NCBI RefSeq assembly: GCF_033118175.1
Contig: NC_083714.1
Location: forward strand, 6,076,001-6,140,000
Direction of reading: 5' to 3'
Source: Dama dama
Lineage: Eukaryota > Chordata > Mammalia > Artiodactyla > Cervidae
DNA: 64,000 nt
The notes below the pieces were generated by a model. It was not told where the DNA came from. It saw only the letters and a list, made by a program, of their open reading frames with translations, and did not search any database. How positions within the stretch are numbered: position 1 is the first letter of the stretch; each line of letters opens with the position of its first letter. The position numbers were made by a program, and so were the translations under genes. Below, piece after piece: positions 23,549 to 33,319 of the stretch.

Positions 23549-23672
23549 TTGTGCTCAGTCACTCAGTCATATCTGACCCTTTGTGACCCTATGGACTGTA
23601 GCCCAACAGTCTCCTCTGTCCATGGAATTCTCCAGGCAAGAATACTGGAGTGGGTTGCCATTTCCTTCTCCT
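23549..23672 (-). mobile_element. Bov SINE, partial
   Basis: It runs from GTGCTCAGTCACTCAGTCAT to GGGTTGCCATTTCCTTCTCC. Confidence 0.85.
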
Positions 23673-24733
23673 AGAAGAGTGCTTGGCATATAACAAATGC
23701 TAAAAATATATTCTTTGATGAATGAATGAATGAATGATGTATAGATAGAGCTTAGAGTCAACTGAGAAAGACTGTCATTAAGTACAAGAGTCCAGACCAG
23801 TCTTAGCTGAGTGTGCCAGGCATCTGGAAGAAATTAGGGTACCAACTGATATTAAAATTCCTGTAATGCTTATGTGACCCATGCCCCCTTCTTTCAGACC
23901 CAACCATTCCTTACTACTAAGGATCGATATTCCATCATATCCCATGTTAGGTGCCGGGGCTAGAGAGACTGTAAAACCTAACATATTACGTGTTTAGTAT
24001 GCGCCGGCAGTGAACTCAACACATTACATGTATTAACTCTGTAATCCTTCTGGTAACATTTTGAGATAAATACCATTATTACCTTCACTGTACAGAACAA
24101 GAAATTGAGACACAAAGAGGTTAGGTGATTCAGTCAGGCTTATTGCCTTCAGGATTTCAGTCTAATGAGGAAGGCAAAAAGCAAAGAAAAGTTTACAGTG
24201 TGGTGCAATAATTTACTATAATGAAATTATATACAAAGTGGACTGGAAGCAGAAAAGAAGCCACCCAAAAGTTCTCTGCATGAGTCAGGAAAGGGTAACC
24301 AGGAGAAAGAGTTTCTGCACTAACACTTGCAGGAAGGACAGTAATTTAGCACTGACAGTGATGGTGGGAGGGGGGTAGTCTGGGGACAGAGAAGGCAAGT
24401 GGCTTTGTCCAGCCAGAAGCTGGTGTGTCAGGGAGACACCTGCTATGGGGTCCAGGTGTGCAGCACTAAGGATGTGTGTAGAGAAAAGTGGGGCTCAGTG
24501 ATTCCAAAGTGATTTCCTTTGTCAGGACGTGGCCTGAGGAATCAGTGAACACATTTCCTGTCATTGATTCCAGAGCTTCCCACACATCTACATTTCCACA
24601 CTGGTCTCTGTTGCATTTGCACCTCCAATGGAATACTGGGCTTCTATCGAGGTAGATTCTTCTTAAGCAGAGAAATCATTTCAGAATACGGCACATACCT
24701 CTATGTAAAATCAAGTGTTGCTTTCATTGGTAG

Positions 24734-24889
24734 GTGGATCTGTTGGTGCCGATGATTATTCACAGCATCCTGACTCAGGGTGCCCGGCAGAAGTTCTCCA
24801 GCCTGTACATCTCTCAGTTTATCATCATGTACAGCCTCGATGGACAGCGGTGGCAGGGTTATCGGGGGAACTCCACCGGGACTTTAATG
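24734..24889 (+). CDS. F8: F8 exon 22 (C1 domain)
   Basis: The exon has 52 codons in phase 0, human residues about 2073-2124, with a length of 156 bp as in human. It reads VDLLVPMIIHSILTQGARQK, then SSLYISQFIIMYSLDG and the glycosylation site NST in RGNSTGTLM (human Asn2118). Where human has HGIKTQGAR this copy has HSILTQGAR, two changes in a strongly conserved discoidin strand. The donor GTATGT opens intron 22, the intron holding F8A1 and the H2A variant. Confidence 0.97.
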
Positions 24890-24991
24890 GTATGTAATTA
24901 GTCCTTTTCAAGAGAATGCTTGAATCTTTTAAGGAGCTTTTGACAGATTTCAGCAATCTGAAATGGAACAAACACTCACAGTTTCTAGAAA

Positions 24992-25247
24992 CTTCAGTTC
25001 AGTCACTCAGTCGTGTCTGACTCTTTGCGACCCCATGAACCACAGCACACCAGGCCTCCCTGTCCATCACCAACTCCCAGAGTTTACCTAAACTCATGTC
25101 CATTGAGTCATTGATGCCATCCAACCATCTCATCCTCTGTTGTCCCCTTCTTCTCCCACCTTCAATCTTTCTCAGCATCAGGGTCTTTTCAAATGAGTCA
25201 GCTCTTCATGTCAGGTGGCCAAAGTATTGGAGTTTCAGCTTCAATAT
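24992..25247 (-). mobile_element. BovB LINE 3' end
   Basis: It reads CAGTTCAGTCACTCAGTCGT through CATCAGGGTCTTTTCAAATG to the GGCCAAAGTATTGGAGTTTC block. Confidence 0.9.
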
Positions 25248-25613
25248 CTTAGCCCTGCTAAAAAACATTTTCCACTCATGGGCAATAGAGTGATGATGGA
25301 CCTATGGACAAAAAGGTAGCATGAAGGATCTCTTATGTAGCCCTAGGAAACAGACACTCCAAATGAATTCTAGGACTATGTTGCTAATATAGTCAAGGAA
25401 GACAGGTATAATTCCTTACTTGGGGAGAAGATTGAATGTTGAGTAACCCATGACATGTGGTGACATCACAATTTCTCAGATTGTCATCAGTGATACAATA
25501 GGATGAATTTCAGGTAAGGAAGGAAGACATTGGGAAGTTAGTAGCATTTGGTTGCTACGGCAACCAGTTTATCATCATCTGACAGTAGAGTGACCTGTCT
25601 TCTTTTCATTTCT

Positions 25614-25822
25614 GGGTTTCCCAGGTGGCTCAGTGGTAAAGAACCTGCCTGCAATGCAGGAGACGCAGGAAACTTGGGTTCAATCCCTGGGTGGGAAGAT
25701 CCCCTGGAGAAGAAAATGGCAACCCACTCTAGTATTCTTGCCTGGGAAATCCCATGGACAGAGGAGCCTGGCGGGCTCCAGTTCACAGGGTTGCAGAGTT
25801 GGACACAACTGAGTATGCATCT
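25614..25822 (+). mobile_element. Bov SINE
   Basis: A full monomer, with A box GTGGCTCAGTGGTAAAGAAC and B box GGGTTCAATCCCTGG. Confidence 0.9.
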
Positions 25823-26587
25823 TCTTTTTCAGCATACATAGGGGAAAAAGAAATTAAATGTTATGAATATATACAAAGAACATCCATGAACATATATATA
25901 TATAATCTTGATGGAATCATGGAGTTCTGGAGGAGTCTTCCATGTCCTGGGGTTATAGGCAGATACTTGGACTTTATACCAAACCTAGGAGCAGAGCATG
26001 TGAATTGCAGAGTTGCAGTCACAATTAAATGGTCAGCCCCGATATGGTTGTTATGCTAAGGCACTGGTGGAAACGGGTGGAACTCTGAGACCTGGGGTGG
26101 GTACATTTAGGCAGACATGCGTGAGGCTGTGAACCACAAACTAAATTGCCCTAAACCTTCTCTGCTGAAGGAGGCGACCTTTCCCCAGTCTCTGAAGCAG
26201 TCATCCCTGCTGTGCACACAAGTCTTTCAGTTGCTCCACCTGGAATAGTTGCCTTCCAACCTAGTGGCTAGTCTCCTTAGGCCACTAAGTGTTTGGCCAC
26301 TAACAAAAGCCAGATGAGTCATGGAAAAATGACAGATCATCACAAATTTAGTCAGGTGGTGATAAAAAAAATCACAACTCTAAGTGTGGTATCTCCTCTG
26401 GAGTAAATTAACACAGCACTAGGTACCTGATATGGAACCACAGACCTGGAAGATGCTTTCTTCTTCATTCACACTGACAACCAAAGTCAGAATAGATTTG
26501 CATTTACGAAGTGGGAACAAGAGTATGAACTTTATGGTTGATGCCTCAAAGCGATGCCAGATCCTTTGTTCCTTATCATAATAGAGA

Positions 26588-26790
26588 CCCTGAAAGTGAA
26601 GTGAAAGTGAAAGTCACTCAGTTGTGTCCGACTCTTTGCAACCCCATGGTCGCATGAAATTCTCTAGGCCAGAATACTGGAGTGGATAGCCTTTCCCTTC
26701 TCCAGGGGATCTTCCCAACCCAGGGATCGAACCCAGGTCTCCCGCATTGCAGGCGGATTCTTTACCAGCTGAGCCACAAGGGAAGCCCAA
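26588..26790 (-). mobile_element. Bov SINE
   Basis: A full monomer in reverse, with the (GTGAAA)n edge at 26589 typical of Bov-tA 3' ends. Confidence 0.9.
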
Positions 26791-26864
26791 TATAGACCCT
26801 AGGGACCCCAAATATCTTGACATCCCACAGAACACCATACTGCTCCATTACATGGAAGACATTA

Positions 26865-26985
26865 TGCTGACTTCCGTGTCAGACTCTTGTGACCCCATGG
26901 ACTATAGCCCACCAGGTTCCTCTGTCCATGGGATTCTCCAGGTAAGAATATTGGAGTGGGTTGCCATTTCCTTCTCCAGGGGATT
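26865..26985 (-). mobile_element. Bov SINE, partial
   Basis: It runs from the TCAGACTCTTGTGACCCCAT block to TTGCCATTTCCTTCTCCAGG. Confidence 0.85.
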
Positions 26986-27094
26986 GTGCTAACAGGCCCT
27001 GGTAAACAGAAAATAATAATCACTCTAAATGTTTTTGTGATAAATATATGTATAATCAGAGATATATACACAGACACATAAATATTTATATATT

Positions 27095-27640
27095 GTGTTG
27101 TCAACTAAAAGAAAAATGCACAATGTGAGAGTTGTGAGTCAAATTTTATTCAGGGTCTTACTGAGGACTATAGTCTGGGAGACAAGTCTCTCAGATAGCT
27201 CTGGGAGCTGCTCTGAAGAGGTGAGGGGAAGCTAGGTTACATGTTTTGCTGTTAAGGCATACATGTAGTCAGACATACATCTTGGTAAAATATTACTGCT
27301 ACTCACAAAGAACAGATGTTTCAAGTTCATGGTTATACTGTTTTTCTGTGTATGGGAAGATGCAAAAAGCAGGGTTCATTACAATTCTTCTTGAAATGCA
27401 TATTAACTACTTAAGGACCTGTCTGTCCAAAGCACAGAGCATCCTGTTATCATTTTGAATTTCCTGAAACACACAGTGTTTAAATTCTGAAACACACAAA
27501 TGCCTCATCCTGTTATCCTGTTAATCTTTTCCTCTGAACACCCAGTACCCTGTCTATCACCAGCTGCAGCAGATCAGTCTTTGTAGACTTGGGTGGTGAG
27601 CAAAATGCTCTTTGTTCTTTTGTCTGCAGTTTGATAGATA
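27095..27640 (-). repeat. LTR-like repeat
   Basis: The block GTTGTCAACTAAAAGAAAAA, then GAGAGTTGTGAGTCAAATTT, is the type of edge seen in ruminant LTRs. A related edge occurs at about 46785. Family and limits are uncertain. Confidence 0.4.
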
Positions 27641-28381
27641 TGTATAGATACAGATATATTATCTTTATTATAAATGTGTTTCTTGCTTCTGACTTTAATG
27701 GGAATGGATCCCATATTTCACTGTTTAATATAATGTTGTTAATTTCAAATATTTTTTATCACATTTAAAAACTTTCTTGCTTCTACTTTATTTGGAAAGG
27801 CTGTAGAATCTCATCACATGATTTTTCAGCATCTTGAATATGATCACATTTATTCTATTTGCTGTAAATTATACTCACATTCAATGGTGGGCTGGTGAAC
27901 GTTTACCAACCAGCTCTGGGGCAAAGTGGAGGGCAGTCAGGGGAAGGGGCTTTATTTGTAACATTTGCTGATTTCCATGATGTAAATATTTCCCATCACA
28001 CCTGATTTCAAGCTGCTGATGCAAGGTCACTGAATGCAAACTTGGGAGCAGACAGCCACAATTGCTTCTCACAAGCTAGCCCTAGCTGGCTCCAGCACAA
28101 CTCAGTGCTGCATTCCTGGGAAAACTGCCCTTAGTCATAGTATATTAGTCACTGAATGTTTAGTTGGATCAAAAAAACTGAAATATCTCCATCTCCTCTA
28201 CCGAACAAGTTTCTGGACTGGTGGTCTAGTCTAATGGCAGTAGAGATAGATGCCTTTTCAGTTCACACTAACCAGAACTCTACCATCCCAGAGCATGCCT
28301 GATTAATTTACACATTTCAGTCTTAGTCATCTTCCTCCAGTATAATGGTTCTCAAATGTTTAAAAATCTTTGTACCATCCA

Positions 28382-28588
28382 CATGTTCAGTCCCTCAGTC
28401 ATTTGCAGCCCCATGGACTGTAGCCTGCCAGGCTCCCCTGTCCATTTTATTTTCCAGGCAAGAATACTGGAATGGGTATCCATTTCCTTCTCCAGGGGAT
28501 CTTCCCCACCCAGGGATCAAACCCGAGTCTCCTGAATCTCCTGCATTGGCAGGCAGATTCTTTACCACTGTGCCACCTGTAAACCCCA
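28382..28588 (-). mobile_element. Bov SINE
   Basis: It reads CAGTCATTTGCAGCCCCATG through TCTTCCCCACCCAGGGATCA to a degraded edge. Confidence 0.88.
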
Positions 28589-29109
28589 GGAAACCAGGTG
28601 GAAACCACCTGGGCAACCACTCACATACAAAAAAAAATATTTTTTCATAAGCAATGTCTCATCACAGAAGTCCCTCATAAAGGGAGTAAAAGAACCCAAC
28701 ACCTTTTAAAGATCATTGCTTCACTGGCCACTATTTTTAATATTTCATAATATTTTGAATGTGAATTTTGAACTGTCAATGAAAGTATCAATGATGCAGA
28801 TCTTTTCCTCTGGTTTTCAAGTTTAAAAGAACAATAATCCTGTCCTTTTAAAATATTTATCTTTGGTTGTGTTAGAAATCAGTGTTAATGTTGACATCAG
28901 GTAATGATATACAGCAAGAGAATTCTGTCAAAATCACTGAAGTGTGGCCTTAGCCCAGCTCTCTGTGCTACAAAGTGTCTGAGGAAGATACATAAATGAA
29001 CCAATGGCAAACAGAAAACAGTCTTTAGTGTTTTCTAAAGTTCGGCTTGAATATGCAATACCAGGCTCTGTGGTAATTCCTCACCTCACTCCCTCAAAGC
29101 AAGCTTTTA

Positions 29110-29324
29110 AGGGCTTCGCCGGTGGCTCAGTATTAAAGATCTTTAAACTATTAAAGATTTCATCCCTGGTTTGAGAAAATCCTCTGTAGAAGGCAATAGC
29201 TACCCACTCCAGTATTCTTGCCTGGGAAATCCTATGGACAGAGGAGCCTGGTGGGCTAAAGTCCATGGGGCTAGAGTCCATGGGGTCACAAAGAGTCAGA
29301 CATGACTTAGTGACTAAACAACAA
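29110..29324 (+). mobile_element. Bov SINE
   Basis: A degraded A/B-box half, then a clear CACTCCAGTATTCTTGCCTG block, ending CTAAACAACAACAAAGG. Confidence 0.88.
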
Positions 29325-30903
29325 CAAAGGAGGTTTTCCCTTGTGCCTAAATCCAAATGCTCTCACCAGGCACACTCCATAATTCATTCCTGAGCATTCT
29401 TGTCCTAAGGACGATAAGAGAGGCAGCCAGGGCTGAGTGTCCTAGAAAAAGCAAACACAAGGGAGCATGCACCCTCACCACCTCGGCAATAAGTTGGACT
29501 GGGCTTTCAGGGCTTGGAAGGCCCCTGCCTGGCAGCCACGTGAGAGCACAGGAGGGGTGCCTGCATCTGTCTCCAATGGGCTCCCCTATACTTGCTTAGC
29601 CACTGCTTCCACACTGCTGAAATAGAGGTACAAAAAATAAAGTCCAACCCATTTGGGGGCACTTATCTCATACAACACTCCACATATTCCCCCTCTCCAC
29701 CAAATATGCAAAAGCAAGATAGATTCCCAAACTGAGTGCTTAAATCTCACCCCAAAAGATTAGTGCTGTCTACAACTTCAGCCTAAAGGATGCATTTTCC
29801 CAAACTGAATGGCTGAGAATGAGAATATATTCTCAAGAGCTCTTGTCATCACACTCAACACTAAAGAAAATTTGAGAAAACAGTTAAGTCAGTTTTGCAT
29901 GTATCATTTGGACCAGAAATCTATAGTGTTTAAAAATGGACCACCACCCTGCTTTTGGGGACCAAGGGCACAGTCTGGCATATACGTGATCACGCTAGAC
30001 CAAAGAAGGATGCTGATTTTATATATCTGAGTTAAAGGAAGATTTGTAGAAGGGTCCATACTACAAGTAAAACCTGCCCGTGTGGATTACCCGGACCTCT
30101 CGGAACAACCTCAACTGAAAACTCCAGTGCACATCTGACACCTTTGTCCTGGAGCTCACCCCACCCTCACCTCTACTCCCAGGCTCACCCCGTTTGCACC
30201 GAAAACATACACTTTGCAGCTAAGGACCACTTTGCAAATGATCTCTGTAGCTTCATAGGCACAGTGTCCAATTCAAGTGAATGAATCCACCTCGGATCTA
30301 AAAGGAAACTATCTGTTTGTGCTATTCCAATTTTACAGAGGAGATCAATCTAAACCACAGGTCAGGAGTGTCAGAAAGGCTTTATCATAGATTGAGGGCT
30401 GTAGTGACAACCGCGGAGGACTGAATAGAACAAATTCCACGATTCCAACGAATACTACCTATGAGGTGCATGAAACAAAGAAGGAACTGGGCGATTGCAC
30501 AAGGCAGACATCGGAATATGCGAAGGAATCAGAGTCACCATGAAAAAATCATACAGCTAGAGTTCCAAGCCAGAGCTATGCAAATAAACCCTGTGTGAAA
30601 CAAGGATGTGGGGAAAGGGGAGCCTTCGGGGGGGGGGGGGGGAGTGGGGTGAGGGGACAATTGGGTGAAAGGGACCCAAGGGATTCTCAAGTTTATGCTG
30701 AAATTCCTGGTGACGTGAGCTGTGTCCTCCGATTCTATTATATGGGTTTTTTTTTTTTTCTGCCACTGTTATGGAAACAAGGTGACTTTAGTCAACTACA
30801 TTCCGCGCCGGGATCAAGGTCTATCATGCTCCCACAAACGCGCAGGCCAGTACGTGAGTTTCGGGAACAGGCACATCCTGGCGGGGTTCCCGTCAGGGAT
30901 TCA
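29325..30903. other. Unique intron 22 sequence below F8A1
   Basis: No repeats or exons were recognised. It should include the F8A1 3' UTR on the minus strand. A G run of 15 lies at about 30628-30642. Confidence 0.5.
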
Positions 30904-31998
30904 TCAGATCCCCTGGCCCGACGGCGAGACGGTTTCCTGCAGAACGAGGTGCAGGAGGTGGTTCTGCTCGGCGCTCAGCAGGGGCCACATCTCCACCTGC
31001 AGCGACTTGACGGCCTCCGTGTCCTTCTCGTGCGTGGCCATGACCAAGGACTGCAGCAGCAGGAACAGCTCCTCGGGCAGCGGGCCGCTGCTGTCCTGCC
31101 CGTGGCCGTCGAAGGCCTCCCAGGCGTACTTCTCCAGGGTGTGCGCGTGTTCCGGCAGGAGCTTGGCGGGCGGCGGCTGCAGGAGCAGCAGCAGCAGCAC
31201 GCGGGACACCTCGCAGCGGACCAGCACGTCGGTGAAGGCGCCCAGCGCTGCCTGGGCGGCGGTAGTCGGCGGCCCAGCGCCGGGCGGGAGCGGCGGGGCG
31301 AGGGCCGCGGGGGTGGCGGGCTGCAGGGGCGGCGGCGGCTGCGGCGGGGGGCCGCCGAGCTCCCGCGCCAGGCGCTGCATGCGCGTGAAGAGCGCCAGCG
31401 CGCCGCTGTAGTCCCGCGCCAGCAGCTGGCAGGACGCGGCGTGGCCAAGGGCCTGCAGGGCGGCCAGGGGCAGCTGGGGCAGCTGCAGCTGCGCGGCGCG
31501 CTGGAAGTGGCCGGCGGCAGCGGCCGGCTGGCCCAGGTCGCGCAGGGCGGCCGCCAGCTCAAGGCAGAGCGCGGCGGCCGCGGCCGGCTGCCCGAACTCC
31601 AGGTTGAGGCGCACGGCGGCGCCCAGCGCGGCGGCGGCGGCCTGCAGGGCCTCCCCGCCGGCGGCGGGGCAGGCCAGGCGTTGGCGCGCGTCGCGTTCCT
31701 GCCACAGAAAGAGGCGCGCGGCCTCGGTCAGCGCCAGCACCTCGCCGGGCCCGTGGAAGAGCGCCTGTTGGCAGCGCGCCACCGCCAGCTGGCACCAGGC
31801 CGCGTACGGCAGGCACTCCTGAGCGCGCAGCTCGCGGCCGAGCTGGGCGAACTGCTCGCCGGCCTCCGCCACGTTCGGCTTCCGCAGGAACCGCTTCTTG
31901 AGCTTGTTGGACACCTGACGATAGCGGGCCAGGAAATCTCCCGGTTCGGGCCCTGGGCCCGCGCCGCCGCCGCCCAGGCCGGCCGCGGAAGCCGCCAT
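30904..31998 (-). CDS. F8A1: F8A1 / HAP40, 40-kDa huntingtin-associated protein
   Basis: HAP40 is a helical, TPR-like protein that sits between the HEAT domains of huntingtin and stabilises it; it has also been linked to Rab5 and early endosomes. The intronless reading frame is 364 aa (human 371) and starts MAASAAGLGGGGAGPGPEPG. It contains SNKLKKRFLRKPNVAEAGEQ (residues 30-49), RAQECLPYAAWCQLAVARC, then Ala/Leu-rich helical repeats to residue 210. A Pro-rich loop follows (about 217-243, shorter than human). The conserved C-terminal helices end HLVLQETVSPSGQGI. The start was chosen because it matches the human N-terminus and has A at -3 and G at +4 (GAAGATGG). The frame stays open 138 codons upstream, but that is CpG-island promoter. 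It lies antisense inside F8 intron 22, as in human. No obvious minus-strand AATAAA was seen just below 30904. Confidence 0.97.
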   Translation of the reverse strand: MAASAAGLGGGGAGPGPEPGDFLARYRQVSNKLKKRFLRKPNVAEAGEQFAQLGRELRAQECLPYAAWCQLAVARCQQALFHGPGEVLALTEAARLFLWQERDARQRLACPAAGGEALQAAAAALGAAVRLNLEFGQPAAAAALCLELAAALRDLGQPAAAAGHFQRAAQLQLPQLPLAALQALGHAASCQLLARDYSGALALFTRMQRLARELGGPPPQPPPPLQPATPAALAPPLPPGAGPPTTAAQAALGAFTDVLVRCEVSRVLLLLLLQPPPAKLLPEHAHTLEKYAWEAFDGHGQDSSGPLPEELFLLLQSLVMATHEKDTEAVKSLQVEMWPLLSAEQNHLLHLVLQETVSPSGQGI

Positions 31999-32340
31999 CT
32001 TCGCTGCCTCGGCGCTTCCAGGCGTGCTGACGCAACCGGGCGGCGACCGGCGATGTGCCCTGCGTCCGGCTACAGCCCACTGCGCGACGGCGCCGGCGCG
32101 GCAGCCCAGACGCTCCCGTCGCCGGGGTGATATGCAAAAGAGCGGGCGCGGAGGTTGAGCCGGGATTGGCTGCCGGCGCCGTATGCAAATAGAGGGTCCT
32201 GGCGGGGAGTTGGCCGTTGCTAGGTGACAGCTTGCTCCCGCAGGTTGCCAAGCAGGGCATCGCCAAGCATCCCTAAGGGCATACGACCAAAAAGTCGCCT
32301 GGTGACCCCGCGTGACCCTGATTCCGACTTTGCATACGTG
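31985..32340. promoter_or_regulatory. F8A1: F8A1 promoter region, probably bidirectional
   Basis: There is no TATA box. On the minus strand a CCAAT box is present (ATTGG on + at 32165-32169), about 170 bp above the F8A1 ATG. The start itself lies in AAGATGGCGGC, a YY1-type initiator motif. An exact octamer ATGCAAAT is at 32183-32190, with 7-of-8 matches at 32132-32139 and, inverted, at 32328-32335. An X-box-like GTTGCTAGGTGAC is at 32216-32228. Motifs were read directly; their use is inferred. Confidence 0.6.
32183..32227 (+). pseudogene. Possible relic of the F8B first exon
   Basis: In human a short transcript, F8B, starts in the intron-22 CpG island with a tiny exon encoding about eight residues (MRIQDPGK as I remember it) spliced to exon 23. 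Here, at the matching place and strand, the sequence reads MQIEGPGGE and then runs to a stop at 32225-32227. No GT donor follows the GGCGGG position; the nearest is a poor AGTTGG. If homologous, the exon can no longer be spliced in the usual way. The match is short, so this is tentative. Confidence 0.35.
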
Positions 32341-32404
32341 CGAGTTGTGTCCCGCCCACCCCAGTCCCCATCCCGCCGCAGTCTTGTGGTCTAGGCCCCT
32401 GCCC

Positions 32405-32990
32405 CCGTGCACATCTAGGCCCTACCCCCATGGGAACCCCTGTCAAGCACACTGTCCACCATCCCTGCATCCCACGCCTCAGGGCGGTCGGTCACCTTGG
32501 CACCTTCACCCTACCACGATGCCGCCCTCTCGGTCTTGAGTGTCACCACCAGGACCCCAGTCCCTCTGGGGACTTAGCCTGGCTCCTACTTGCTCAGAGC
32601 CAACAGGGGAACCTTCTTTCCCTGGCCTCCCCCCAGACCCCACTCCACTGCAACCCCAGCACAGCCAGCCTCTCCCACCAGGGCCACCGCATGTGCTGTC
32701 ACAGTGGGCGACCGCTCCCTCTGCCTGCAATCCCTGACTCTATCTGTACCCACAACACTCCCCCTGCACTCCAGCCAGACCCCTGACCCCCACCTCTCCA
32801 AGGAGGGGTATCCCACCACCACCTCCCAGGCCAAGTGACTGAAGCACGCACACGGATGTCTTGAAACACTTTGATTGATTCAACATGACTGGGCCTGAGG
32901 CACCGGGCTGTGCAGTCGGTCAGTGAGCAGGCCTGGCACCCGAGAGCCGGGGGAAGGCCCGTCTGGGGGCCGGGCACCCGGGTGTGGTTG
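32405..32990. other. GC-rich spacer between F8A1 promoter and H2A.B-like gene
   Basis: This C-rich unique-looking stretch has no recognisable gene or repeat. Several open frames on both strands are composition artefacts. The part below 32996 would hold the 3' UTR of the H2A.B-like gene; no clear minus-strand AATAAA is visible. Confidence 0.5.
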
Positions 32991-32995
32991 AGCAG

Positions 32996-33319
32996 CTAGT
33001 GCTGGGCTGGGGCCACCAGGGAGATGGTTTTCATCGCTAAAGAGCCGCTGAGCAGAGCATTGTGGTGGACCGCCATGCCCATCAGCTCTGGGGTGATGCG
33101 CCTCTGACCCCTGTTCTGGGCCTTGTTGCCTGCCAGCTCCAGGACCTTGGCAGTCAGGTGCTGTGTGATGGCTGCTAGGAAGATGGGTGCAGAAGAGCTC
33201 AGGCACTGGGCGTAGTGGCCTTCCCGCAGGAGGCGCTCCATGTGGCTCATGGAGAAAAACAGCTCGTGAAGGGCGGTGCGGCGACCAGACGACCTTCGAC
33301 GGCCCCTTTTCCTTGGCGT
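32996..33319 (-). CDS. Short histone H2A variant, H2A.B (H2A.Bbd)-like; start codon ACG
   Basis: Short H2A variants replace H2A in testis and open chromatin, wrapping less DNA. The frame encodes a 107-residue histone fold: basic tail (PRKRGRRRSSGRR), SMSHMERLLREGHYAQCL (alpha-1), APIFLAAITQHLTAKVLELA (alpha-2), ITPELMGMAVHHNALL (alpha-3), then a short tail ISLVAPAQH like the human H2A.B end. The long C-terminal docking tail is absent. Acidic-patch positions are mostly lost: E56 is Q, E61 is K, E64 is kept, and D90/E91/E92 are N/A/L. Its place about 1 kb upstream of F8A1 on the same strand is that of human H2AB1. The expected Met of MPR is ACG (33317-33319), so it may be a pseudogene, start at ACG, or use the upstream in-frame ATG at 33515-33517 (173 aa). 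Confidence 0.8.
   Translation of the reverse strand, partial: TPRKRGRRRSSGRRTALHELFFSMSHMERLLREGHYAQCLSSSAPIFLAAITQHLTAKVLELAGNKAQNRGQRRITPELMGMAVHHNALLSGSLAMKTISLVAPAQH

Larger units (their letters stand above)
22237..24733 (+). other. F8: F8 intron 21
   Basis: It contains CHR-type SINEs at 22436-22732 (-) and 23254-23365 (+), a partial Bov SINE at 23549-23672 (-) and an (ATGA)n run near 23718. 23680-24730 shows nothing recognised. Confidence 0.85.
24890..29400 (+). other. F8: F8 intron 22, 5' part: repeats
   Basis: It holds a BovB 3' end (24992-25247, -), Bov SINEs at 25614 (+), 26588 (-), 26865 (-), 28382 (-) and 29110 (+), and an LTR-like block at 27095-27640. Stretches 25250-25610, 25830-26580 and 27650-28380 show no recognised element. 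Confidence 0.8.
30780..32400. other. CpG island over F8A1 and its promoter
   Basis: This stretch is very rich in G+C and CG dinucleotides, in sharp contrast to the AT-rich intron around it. It covers the F8A1 coding region and about 400 bp beyond the start codon. In human the equivalent island drives F8A on one strand and F8B on the other. Boundaries were judged by eye. Confidence 0.85.

Noticed and set aside
30595..32130. A 511-codon + strand open frame opposite F8A1
   Set aside because: It is the complement of the GC-rich F8A1 gene; its protein is Arg/Gly/Gln-rich without a fold, as expected of an antisense shadow.
31999..32412. N-terminal extension of F8A1 by 138 codons
   Set aside because: The frame is open but lies in the promoter with CCAAT and octamer motifs; homology to HAP40 begins at the Met at 31998, which has a strong start context.
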